A stretch of 64,000 nucleotides of DNA from Acrocarpospora pleiomorpha. Lineage in GTDB: Bacteria; Actinomycetota; Actinomycetes; Streptosporangiales; Streptosporangiaceae. Both the position numbers and the translations under genes were made by a program. Shown here in pieces: positions 16,638-26,400 of this stretch; position 1 is the stretch's first letter; each line of letters starts with the position of its first letter. The notes below the pieces were generated by a model. It was not told the DNA's origin. It searched no databases and saw only the letters and a list, made by a program, of their open reading frames with translations. The stretch is taken from contig NZ_BLAF01000036.1 in the NCBI RefSeq assembly GCF_009687885.1, positions 1-64,000 of the forward strand. The letters are read 5' to 3'.

Positions 16638-17390
16638 TTACGCCCCGAGTGCCTGAGCGATCTCTTCGTTCACCGCCTGCTGATGCCGGGTGAGGAAGAA
16701 GTGCCCGCCGGCGAACACCCTGATGCGGAAGCTCCCTTCGGTGTGCCGGCGCCAGACCTCCGCCTCCTCGACCGTCGTCTTCGGGTCGGCGTCTCCGGTC
16801 AGCACAGTGATCGAGCCACGCAGGCGTTGCTCCGGATCTCCGCGGTAGGTCTCGATCGCCCGATGGTCGCCCCGAAGCGCGGGCAGCGACATCCGGATGA
16901 TCTCCTCGTCGCCGAGCACCCCGGCGTCGGTACCGTTCAGCACTTTGAGTTCGGCGATGATGCCGTCGTCGTCGCGCCGGTGGACCGACTCGTCCCGGTG
17001 GGTGGACGGCCCGCGGCGTCCCGAGGCGATCAACGTGTGTGGCGCGCCGACGCCCTTCCGCTCAAGCCGGGAGGCCACCTCGAAGCCGATCACCGACCCC
17101 ATGCTGTGGCCGAAGAAGACCGTCGGCTTCTCCGACAGCGCGATCAGCTCGTCGACGATCCGATCCGCCAGCATGCCGATGTCCGTGATGCACGGCTCCC
17201 GCAGCCGATCCTGCCGCCCGGGGTACTGGATGGCCACCACATCGGTGTCCGGTGCGAACTTGGCCGAGGTCGGCAGGAAGAAGCTGGCTGATCCGCCCGC
17301 ATGAGGGAAGCACACCAGACGCCTACCCGCCTGCGCCGCCGGGTGGTAGCGACGGATCCATGCGGTGCTGACGTCGTCTGCGGTACTCAC
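16638..17390 (-). CDS. Type II (editing) thioesterase
   Basis: 250 residues, alpha/beta hydrolase of the discrete PKS/NRPS thioesterase family. It hydrolyses aberrant acyl groups from stalled ACPs and keeps the assembly line running. Visible: FPHAGGSASFF oxyanion region, GHSMGS with nucleophile Ser about residue 95, Asp in TGDADP, and His in AGGHFFL, so the triad is complete. Starts at GTG 17390 with an AAGGGA-type site upstream. Convergent with the C-methyltransferase and divergent from the ABC exporter genes. Confidence 0.93.
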   Translation of the reverse strand: MSTADDVSTAWIRRYHPAAQAGRRLVCFPHAGGSASFFLPTSAKFAPDTDVVAIQYPGRQDRLREPCITDIGMLADRIVDELIALSEKPTVFFGHSMGSVIGFEVASRLERKGVGAPHTLIASGRRGPSTHRDESVHRRDDDGIIAELKVLNGTDAGVLGDEEIIRMSLPALRGDHRAIETYRGDPEQRLRGSITVLTGDADPKTTVEEAEVWRRHTEGSFRIRVFAGGHFFLTRHQQAVNEEIAQALGA

Positions 17391-17551
17391 GATCTGTTGG
17401 TCCCTTCATCGCGCCGAATTCCGCTCAGACCAGTGAACCCCGGCAATGACTCGCAAAATCACTACTTCTCCGTGCACTAGAAAACTCCGATGATTTCCCG
17501 GTTTTTCGACGTCTACTGTCCTGCTGACAATGTGCGGCAAGAGGGGTTTCC
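17391..17551. promoter_or_regulatory. Divergent promoter region between the type II TE and the ABC transporter
   Basis: 161 bp with a locally AT-rich stretch (about 17450-17515). It contains CACTAG (17475-17480) and GATGATTTCCCGG (17489-17501), loosely related to the ACTAGTG and TGATTTC pieces of the motif elsewhere. GAGGGG precedes the ATPase start at 17552. Exact promoters are not resolved. Confidence 0.4.
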
Positions 17552-18532
17552 ATGATCACGACTCATGGGCTGGCACGCAGTTTCCACGTGGACGGTCGGC
17601 GGATCGACGCGGTCAAGGGTGTCGACATCGACGTGTCCGCGGGTATGTGCGTCACTTTGCTGGGCCCTAACGGAGCGGGTAAGACCACGTCCTTTCGCAT
17701 GCTCACGACGCTGCTCCGGCCGACCGCCGGCACCGGCACCGTCGCCGGCCACGATCTGCTGGCCGATCCGACGGGTGTACGCAGACTCATCGGTTACGTC
17801 GCGCAGGGCGGTGGCACCTGCGGCGAGCACACGGTTCGCGAGGAGCTCGAGACGCAAGGCCAGTTGTACGGCCTGTCGAGGGCCAAGGCGCGGCGCCGCG
17901 GCGGGGAGGTGGTGGAGCAGCTTGAGCTGAACGGTCTGGAGAATCGGCTGGTCAAAACACTGTCAGGTGGACAGCGCCGCCGTCTGGACGTCGCTCTCGG
18001 GCTTGTTCACTCGCCGCTTGTCGTGTTCCTCGACGAGCCGACAGCCGGGCTGGACCCACAGAGCAGGGCGGCCCTGTGGAAGCGCGTACACATGTTGCGC
18101 GCCGAGCTGGGCACCACCGTGTTCGTCACGACCCACTACCTCGAGGAGGCCGATGCCTTCTCCGACCAGGTGCTCATCATCGACCACGGGCAAATCATCG
18201 CGGAAGGTACTCCCGAGGCCCTCAAGGCGAAAGTGGCCGGGCACCGGGTCGAGATCACGGTGCCGATGGACATGGTCCAGACCGCGGCCGCCGTCGCGGA
18301 GCGTCTCCCCCATGCGAGCAAACCCTCGGTCATAGGAGACACCGTGCGGTTTCAGGTGCCGAGGGGAGACGCCGTGATTCCCGAGCTGATCCGCGCCATG
18401 GATTTCGCGAGCGTCCCCACTCTCTCGATCCAGGTCGTACAGCCGACCCTTGACGACATATTCCTCCTTCTGACCGGCCGGAGCATCCGTGAGGACCCCA
18501 TCACCGAGACGTCAACCCCCGACAGGATGTGA
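17552..18532 (+). CDS. ABC transporter ATP-binding protein, DrrA-like exporter
   Basis: 326 residues. Nucleotide-binding subunit of a drug or natural-product exporter that probably removes the finished polyketide and gives self-resistance. Walker A is LLGPNGAGKTTS, Q-loop YVAQGG, signature LSGGQRRRLDVALGL, Walker B VVFLDEPTAGLD, and the H-loop is in TTHYLEEAD. The C-terminal extension of about 90 residues is typical of DrrA-type proteins. Followed after 3 bp by the membrane subunit. Confidence 0.94.
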   Translation: MITTHGLARSFHVDGRRIDAVKGVDIDVSAGMCVTLLGPNGAGKTTSFRMLTTLLRPTAGTGTVAGHDLLADPTGVRRLIGYVAQGGGTCGEHTVREELETQGQLYGLSRAKARRRGGEVVEQLELNGLENRLVKTLSGGQRRRLDVALGLVHSPLVVFLDEPTAGLDPQSRAALWKRVHMLRAELGTTVFVTTHYLEEADAFSDQVLIIDHGQIIAEGTPEALKAKVAGHRVEITVPMDMVQTAAAVAERLPHASKPSVIGDTVRFQVPRGDAVIPELIRAMDFASVPTLSIQVVQPTLDDIFLLLTGRSIREDPITETSTPDRM

Positions 18533-18535
18533 CCC

Positions 18536-19303
18536 ATGTTTCGCGACGCAACGCTGATCTTCCGGGGCGAGCTGATCCTGACGCGTCGGTCCTGGGCACC
18601 CATGGCGCTTTCGATCGCCCAGCCCCTGACCTGGCTGCTGCTCTTCACCCCGCTGATGGTCGGACTCATGAAGGAGACGCCAGGCTCCCCTCCCGGGGGC
18701 GCCTGGATGGTCATGACACCCGCCCTCACGATCTATCTGGTGCTCATGAACAGCGCGTTCACCGGATACAAACTCCTGGGGGACCTGAGCAACGGAGTGC
18801 TCGAGCGCATGCGGGTCACTCCGGCCAGCCGCACGGCGCTCCTGCTCGGCTACGCCATGATGACCGTGCTCCAGACAGTGATCCAGAGCATTATGGTGTT
18901 CCTGCTGGCCTGGCTACTCTTCGATCTCCCCTTGACGCTCATCGGCACACTGCTGACTCTGGGCGTCGGGGCCCTGCTCACCTTCACGCTCACGGCATGC
19001 TCGATCACCCTGGCGCTGGTGACGAAGAGCGAACCGGTCTTCACCGCGGTCATCAGCACGAGCCTGCTGCCCCTGACACTCCTGTCGGGCATTCTGATGC
19101 CGATAACACGCGAACTGGCACCTCAATGGCTCTACATTCTGTCGCGGTGCAATCCGCTGACCTGGATCGCCGATCTCACCAGGGCGACCTTCACCAGTAA
19201 CTTCGCGTTTGAGCCGGTAGTCATCGGCGGCGGCATGCTCGTGGCGATAACCGTGATGGCACTCTGGTGGGGCACCAGGACCTTCAACCGCGAGATCCTC
19301 TGA
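18536..19303 (+). CDS. ABC-2 type transporter permease, DrrB-like
   Basis: 255 residues. Membrane subunit that pairs with the ATPase just upstream (3-bp gap, AGGA overlapping the upstream stop region). Around six hydrophobic segments are visible, for example SIAQPLTWLLLFTPLMVGL, VLQTVIQSIMVFLLAWLLF and LIGTLLTLGVGALLTFTLT. It has the conserved ABC-2 pattern of a soluble N terminus, a SLLPLTLLSGILMPI stretch and a final helix VVIGGGMLVAITVMALWWG. Substrate assignment is from context only. Confidence 0.92.
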   Translation: MFRDATLIFRGELILTRRSWAPMALSIAQPLTWLLLFTPLMVGLMKETPGSPPGGAWMVMTPALTIYLVLMNSAFTGYKLLGDLSNGVLERMRVTPASRTALLLGYAMMTVLQTVIQSIMVFLLAWLLFDLPLTLIGTLLTLGVGALLTFTLTACSITLALVTKSEPVFTAVISTSLLPLTLLSGILMPITRELAPQWLYILSRCNPLTWIADLTRATFTSNFAFEPVVIGGGMLVAITVMALWWGTRTFNREIL

Positions 19304-19309
19304 CCTCGG

Positions 19310-19341
19310 GTCGGCCGATGCGACAGCACCGGCCGGCCGAC
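19310..19341. terminator. Possible terminator hairpin between convergent genes
   Basis: GTCGGCCG (19310-19317) and CGGCCGAC (19334-19341) are perfect 8-bp inverted repeats with a 16-nt loop, in the 66-bp gap between the ABC permease and the crotonase-like gene. The loop is long and there is no U-tract. Confidence 0.45.
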
Positions 19342-19369
19342 TGGTCACCTCAGTGGGGAAGGGCGCCGA

Positions 19370-20398
19370 TCACGACGGCTCCGGTCCGCGCACAGTGACG
19401 TTCATGTCGAGCGCGGTGCCCTCGATCCAAGGTTCGGGCTGGGTCAGGAACACCGAGTCGCCGTCGGTGCCCTCCTGCATCTGCACCCAGCGCCGCATAG
19501 CGGCCTGGGTGGTCGGTGACGACAGGTTCGTCAATGCGGCGACGGCCTCTTGGTTAAGACTGGCCCGAGCCGAGACGGAATAGGCGTCATTAAAGATCCG
19601 CTTTTGCCGGGCCACCATCTTCCGCGGCCGGCTGGCGTAGCGCTCCGCCATCCGCTGGACCGTGTCCAGCAGTTCCTCGGCCGGCACCACCCGGTTCACC
19701 AGACCCAATTCCAGGGCCTCCTGCGGTGAATAGAAACGCGCTTCGAGCATCATCTCCAAAGCTTGGGACGGCCCGACAAGGTGGGCGAGCCGCTGCCCGC
19801 CCAGGGCGGTGTTCAACCCCAGCGACAGTTCGGGCAGGCCGAAGCCGGCATCACGATCAGCCGACACGCGCATGTCGAAGAAGACCGACATCTCCAGGCC
19901 ACCGCCGCCGCACAGCCCGTTCACCGCGGCGATCCACACCGCCGGGGAATACATCACCCGCAGCGCCATTTCATGGAACTGGGTTATCGAGAGCAGTCCG
20001 CTCAGCGAGGAACGGGCGATCAGACGTTCACCCGCCCAGCCCGTCATGGCCCGCACACTCCGGAACAGGTTCTGAGCGACCGTATGGGAGATCTCCGGCA
20101 TGCCATCCGCGTGCGAAAAGATGGGGGCGATCTCGGCGTGCGTGATGAACCGGCCGGGCCGCGCACCGGTGACGACGACCGCGCCGACCGAATCGTCGTG
20201 CTCCACCGCCTCGACGAGCCGGACGAAGTCCCGCTGCATCGCCGAGGTCAGATAGTTGAAGGGCGGGGCGTCCACCCGCGCCGTCAGCACCCGGCCCGAC
20301 TGCTCGAGCCGCAACGTGGACAGTTCGAGACCCGCCGCACCGCTGTCCACCGGCCGGCGATCCGCCTGTTCTCTGCTGGGCGTAGTTGCACGATCCAT
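19370..20398 (-). CDS. Crotonase-fold (enoyl-CoA hydratase/isomerase family) protein
   Basis: 342 residues, with about 30 extra N-terminal residues compared with enoyl-CoA hydratases. Oxyanion-hole region AVNGLCGGGGLEMSVFFD and FGLPELSLGL keep Glu at both positions that are catalytic in rat mitochondrial hydratase (Glu144, Glu164). The first oxyanion strand, GARPGRFITHAEIA, is divergent from the common FCAGADL, and the segment between the two (about residues 95-155) is longer than usual. It starts 16 bp after the stop of the terminal PKS and is probably co-transcribed with it, so a step on the released or tethered polyketide is plausible: hydration, dehydration, double-bond migration or C-C cleavage. 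A role in a side pathway cannot be excluded. Confidence 0.85.
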   Translation of the reverse strand: MDRATTPSREQADRRPVDSGAAGLELSTLRLEQSGRVLTARVDAPPFNYLTSAMQRDFVRLVEAVEHDDSVGAVVVTGARPGRFITHAEIAPIFSHADGMPEISHTVAQNLFRSVRAMTGWAGERLIARSSLSGLLSITQFHEMALRVMYSPAVWIAAVNGLCGGGGLEMSVFFDMRVSADRDAGFGLPELSLGLNTALGGQRLAHLVGPSQALEMMLEARFYSPQEALELGLVNRVVPAEELLDTVQRMAERYASRPRKMVARQKRIFNDAYSVSARASLNQEAVAALTNLSSPTTQAAMRRWVQMQEGTDGDSVFLTQPEPWIEGTALDMNVTVRGPEPS

Positions 20399-20414
20399 TG
20401 GTCTGAAAACTCCC

Positions 20415-23400
20415 TCAGTGTTCCGAACAGAACCAGCCGTCGATCAGGCGGGCCGTGTCCTCTGCCTTCTCGGCGAGCATCGAGAAGTGGTTCGCCTCGA
20501 TCGTCCGTACGGCATGCGACGGGTCGAACGGCGTCGCCCGCCAGTAATCCGATTCAGGTTCGACGTCAGAGAACGGCTCCGTGCACTGCACGAACAGCAC
20601 GGGCGCGTTCACGTCCGCCAGTTCGATGTCGTGCATAATGGCCGACCAGTGCGCCATGGCGGATAGTCGCGCGCTGTTGAACTCGCCGAAAACCGCCTCC
20701 ATCTGCAAGAGGTACTGCAGCACCTGCTCGGACAGCAGCTGCGAATCGCCACCTGCCGGGGAATGGAAGGAGTCCAGCATCACCACCCCCTCCGGGGAGA
20801 TCCCCGACTTCTCCAGGAGACTGGCCGCGCCGTAAGCGAGAACGCCGCCGGCCGAATGACCGACGAGCACGAACGGTTCCCCCTCACTGGCCTGCGCGAT
20901 ACTTTCCGCGATGCTCCCGAGGGCGATGTCCCTCGTGGCGGGCAGGCCCTCGCCGAGGGCGTAGCCCAGCAGGGGAAGCGCCGAGACGTGTCTTTCCCCC
21001 CGGAAGTGCGCGGCGAACCGCGCATACTGATGAACGCCGCCGGTCACCGTGGAAGAACTCACGCAGATCAAGCGAGGCCTGGCCGCGCCATTGGCCAGCG
21101 TCACCGGTCGAGGGATTTCCCGCAGGTCGACAGGTGCGTCGTACATGGGCCGGGTCCGCGCCACGGCATACAGCAGTCCCAACGCTTCCTGCGACTTGCC
21201 GGAACGGAAGGCGCCGCGGAACAACTCGGCCAGGGTGTCGTCCACCTGGGCCGCCGCAGTCGCCTGGCCGGCATTGATCCGGGTGACGAGCTCATGCCGC
21301 AGCCAACGGGCGAGATCAACGGAATTCTTGTTCTCGAACACCGCCACCAGCGGGAATTCCCAGCCAATCGCCTTGGCCAGGGAGTTACGCAACTCGGTCG
21401 CGGTGAGCGAGTCGAAGCCCAGCTCGAAAAAATCACGTTCGAGATCGACGGCCGAGGAGTCGCCGTGGCCGAGAACGGCAGCCGCATGACGCCGCACCAG
21501 TTCTTCCAGCATCTCCTGCTGCTGGACCTCTCCAAGCCCGCGCAACCGCTCCCACACCGGGTCGGCCTCGCGTATCGACGCGGACCGGCGAACACGCCGG
21601 GGCGGCCTGGCACCGCGGTCACTGCCGGCGGTGGCGGCGAACTGGTCGGCCGTGACCGGGCGTAGCACCAGCGAATCCGCCGTCAGCACCGGCTCCCCTG
21701 CCGGATCCACCGCCACCATCGAGACCTCGTCCGCGCCGGTCCGGGTCAACCGCACCCGCAGCATCGACGCCCCGGACGCGTGCAGGCACACCTTGCCCCA
21801 CGACGACGCCCGGTTGTCCCGCCCCCCGTCCAGGCAGAACGCGGCGGCATGCACCACCGCCTCCAGCAACGACGGATGCACCCCGAACAAACCCGTATCG
21901 CCGGCCTCTTCCGGCAACGCGACCTCGGCGAACGCCTCACCATCCGCGCCCCGCCACGCCGCCCGCAACCCCTGGAACGCCGGACCGTAATCGAAACCGT
22001 CCTCCGCCAGCTGGTCGTACACCTCATCCAACTCGATCACAGCCACCCCCGCCGGCGGCCACGCCCCCACCTCCAGCCGCTCTGCGGCCCGGCCCTCGGG
22101 CGCCAGCACACCGGAGGCACACCGCGTCCACGACTCGTCGTCAGCCGCCTCGGCAGGCCGGGCGTAGATGGTCACCGCACGCCGACCCGCCTCATCCGGG
22201 CCACCCACCGCCACCTGCACCGCGACCGCGTCCGACTCACCCAGCACCAGCGGCGCGATGAGCGTCAGCTCCTCCACCCCATCGCAGCCGACCTGGTCAC
22301 CCGCCCGGATCGCCAGCTCCACGAACCCGCTGCCAGGGAAGACCACTGTTCCAGCCACCCTGTGATCGGCCAGCCATGGATGCGACCTCACCGACAGGCG
22401 CCCGGTCAGCACCACCCCATCCGTACCGGCCAGACCCACCGCCGCACCGAGCAGCGGGTGGTACATCGCGGCCTGCCCCAGCACCGCCACGTCACCCATA
22501 GCGGAGTCGGCGTTCTCAGGCCAGTACCGCTGGTGCTGGAAGGCATAGGTCGGCAGGTCGACCTGGCGACCGCCCGGCAGCACGCTCTTCCAGTCCACCG
22601 CGATGCCGCGCACGAACAGCTCGGCCGCCGAGACCAGCACCCGGCCCAGCCCACCCTCGTCCCGCCGCAGCGTCCCGGCGATCACCGCGTCAACCGCGGC
22701 CTCGCCCACGCATTCGCCGATGCCGATCGTCAGCACCGGATGCGAGCTCACCTCGACAAATGCCCGGTATCGCTGCTCCAGCAGTTGCCCGATCGCCGGG
22801 GCGAAGGCCACCGTGTTGCGCAGGTTGTCACGCCAATACCCGCCATCGAGTTCCGGCCCCTCCAGCCACTGGCCGGTCACCGTTGACAGCATCGGCACCC
22901 GCACCGGCTGCGGCACCACCCCTGTCAGGGTCTGGACCAGTTCCTCACCGATCAGATCGACCTGAGCCGAATGCGAGGCATAGTCCACCGCGATCCGGCG
23001 AACCCGTACATCATCCTCGGTCAGACGCTCGACCAGCTCCTCGACGGCCTGCACCTCACCGGCCACCACCACCGAGCGAGGGCCGTTGACCGCCGCGACC
23101 GAGATCCGTCCGTCCCAGACGGCCAGCCGCTCACGGACCTGCTCGACCGGCAACGCCACCGAGGCCATCGCGCCGAGCCCGGCCAGCCGGTCGGCGATCA
23201 GACGGCTGCGCAACGCCACCACCTGGGCGCCGTCCTCCAGCGACAGACCACCCGCGACCACAGCGGCGGCGATCTCACCCTGAGAGTGGCCGACCACCGC
23301 GTGGGGCCGGACGCCCAGGGACTCCCAGACCGCCGCCAGCGACACCATCACCGCGAACGACACCGGCTGGACCACATCCACCCGATCCAGCCCGTCGGCC

Positions 23401-26400
23401 TGGCGGATCACATCCAGCAGCGACCAGTCCACGAACGGCTCAAGCGCCGCAGCGCACTCCGCCATCCGCCCGGCGAAGACCGGCGACTCCTCAAGCAGGG
23501 CAGCACCCATCCCCGCCCACTGCGCCCCCTGGCCCGGGAACACCCACACCGACTTCCCGACGACATCGGCCACACCCGCGACCACGCGAGCCGCCGGCTC
23601 ACCGGCCTCGACCGCGGACAGGCCCGCCAGCAGTTCCTCACGGTCCCCGCCGACCACCACCGCACGGTGCTCGAACACCGCCCGCGACACCACCAGCGAG
23701 AACGCCGTATCGACCAGCGCCACCTCACGACGGCCATCCACATGCGAGGCCAGCCGCCCGGCCTGCGCCCGCAACGCCTGACCCGTCTTGGCCGACACCA
23801 GCACCGGCACCACACCACCAGCCGACGCCGGAATCTCCACCACCGGTCCGGCCGGAACCTCCGGCCCCTCCTCCAAGATCACATGCGCGTTGGTGCCGCT
23901 GATCCCGAAGGATGACACACCGGCCCGGCGCGGGTGACCGTTCCGCGGCCACTCGGCCGGCTCGGTCAGCAGCTCCACCGCACCCGCCGACCAGTCCACA
24001 TGCGAAGACGGCGCATCCACATGCAACGTCTTGGGCAGCACCCCATGCCGCATCGCCAGCACCATCTTGATCACACCGGCGACCCCGGCGGCCGCCTGCG
24101 TGTGACCGATGTTCGACTTGATCGAACCCAGCAACAGCGGACGACCCTCCGGCCGATCCTTGCCATACGTGGCCAGCAGCGCCTGTGCCTCGATCGGATC
24201 ACCCAGTGTGGTTCCAGTGCCGTGCGCCTCCATCGCGTCCACCTCGGATAGCGACAAACCGGCACCAGCCAGCGCTTGCCGGATCACCCGCTGCTGCGAA
24301 GGACCGTTCGGAGCGGTCAACCCGTTCGACGCGCCATCCTGGTTCACCGCCGAACCACGGACGATCGCCAGCACCTGATGCCCGTTACGGCGGGCGTCCG
24401 ACAACCGCTCCAGCACCACCACACCCACACCCTCGGACCAGGTCGTGCCGTCGGCGGTGTCGGAGAACGCCTTGCACCGGCCGGTCGCCGACAGCCCACC
24501 CTGCGCGCTGAAGCCGATGAACACCCCCGGGGTGGCCATCACGGTCACACCACCGGCCAGCGCCAGGGAGCACTCACCCGAGCGCAGCGCCTGCGCCGCA
24601 AGGTGCATCGCCACCAGCGACGACGAACACGCCGTGTCCATCGTCACCGCCGGACCCTCCAACCCCAGCGCGTACGAAACCCGGCCGGTCACGACACTTC
24701 CCGCAGTACCGGTGCCGACGAAAGCCATCGCCTCCGGCTGGAGGCCGAGGCTCATCCCATAGTCGTGGTGGATCACCCCGGCGAACACACCGGTACGGCT
24801 GCCGCGCAACGAGACCGGGTCGATCCCCGCCCGCTCGATCGCCTCCCAGGACGTCTCCAGCAGCAACCGCTGCTGCGGATCCATCGCCAGCGCCTCACGT
24901 GGCGAAATGCCGAAGAACCCCGGATCGAAGTCGGGCGCGTCAAAGAGGAATCCGCCCTGGAAGTCCAGCTCGCCCTGCGCCTGCCAGCCCCGGTCCCGGG
25001 GCAGCGGAGAGATGGCGTCCCGGCCGTCGGCGACCAGCCGCCACAGATCCTCAGGAGAGCTCACTCCCCCCGGATAGCGGCAGGCCATCGACACGATCAC
25101 GATCGGATCGTCCGCCACCTGCACCACCGCCGACGGCGCCGCCGCCTGCGCCTGCCCGCCCAGCAACTCCGCCAGCAGGTGGTCCGCCAGTACGGCCGGT
25201 GTCGGGTAGTCGAAAACCATGGTGGCCGGCAGGGTCAAACCGGTCGCGGCCTGGAGCGCGTTGCGGAGCTCGACCGCGGTCAGCGAGTCGAACCCGAGGT
25301 CCTTGAAGGCCCGTCCGGTCTCGATCGCTTCCGCGCCGGAATGCCGCAGCACCACGGCGACCTGCTCGCGGACCATGTCACGCAGGACCTGCGACCGCTC
25401 ACCCTCCGCCAGCTCGCGCAGCCGTGCCCGCAGGGCGGAAGCCGCCGACTGCTCCTCTTCCCGGAGGGCACGACCCGCCTCGACCAGACTCCGTACCTCC
25501 GGCAGATCGCCGAGCAGAGCGCTCTCGCGTACGGCCGTGAACGTCGGGGCGAACCGCTCCCAGGCGATATCCGCGACCGCCACGCTCGCATCGCGGTGCG
25601 CGACCGCCCGCCACAACGCGGTGACGGCCACGCCAGGCGCCATCACCCGCACGCCACGCCGGGAAAGGTAGTCCTGTGCCGCGCCGGCGGCCATGCCGTC
25701 CCCGGCCCAAGGGCCCCAGGCCACCGAGGTCGCCACGGCCGCGCGCGCCCGCCGTTGTTCGGCGAGGGCGTCAAGACAGGCGTTGGCGGCAGCGTACGCG
25801 GCCTGGCCGCCGCTGCCCCACACCGCGGCGATCGAGGAGAACAGCACGAAGAAGTCGAGCTCGCGGTCGCCCAGCAGCGCGTCGAGGTTCAGCGCGCCGA
25901 CGACCTTCGCCCGCATCACCTCGGCCAACTCGGCGGCGTCCAGCCCGTCCAGGCCGTTCGCCGGGCTGATGCCGGCGGCATGGACCACCCCGGTCAGCGG
26001 GCACTCGGCCGGGATGCCGGCCAGCACGGCCGCGAGGGCGTCCGCATCGGCCGCGTCACACGCCACGATGCTCACCCGGGCGCCCAGCGCGGTCAACTCG
26101 TCGCACAACTCGGCCGCGCCGTCGGCCGCCATACCCCGCCTGCTGGTCAGTACGAGATGTTCGGCACCCTGGGCGGCCAGCCACCGGGCCACGTGACCAC
26201 CGAGCGCACCCGTGCCACCGGTGATCAAGACCGTGCCGCGCGGTCGCGGCATGGCGTCGGTGGCCCGGTAGGGGGCGTGGGCCAGTCTGCGGCCGTACGC
26301 GCCGGTCGAGCGGATCGCCACCTGATCCTCGGAATCGGGGACGGTGAGGATGCCGCCCAGCCAGGTCACCACCCGCTGGTCCAGCGTCTGGGGAAGGTCG

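Noticed and set aside
20418..25111. Spirotetronate-type pathway, suggested by the unreduced final module and the sugar genes
   Set aside because: Such pathways release the chain with a glyceryl unit and usually have no integrated TE. Here a complete TE is present and no FabH-like or glyceryl-ACP genes are seen in the window.
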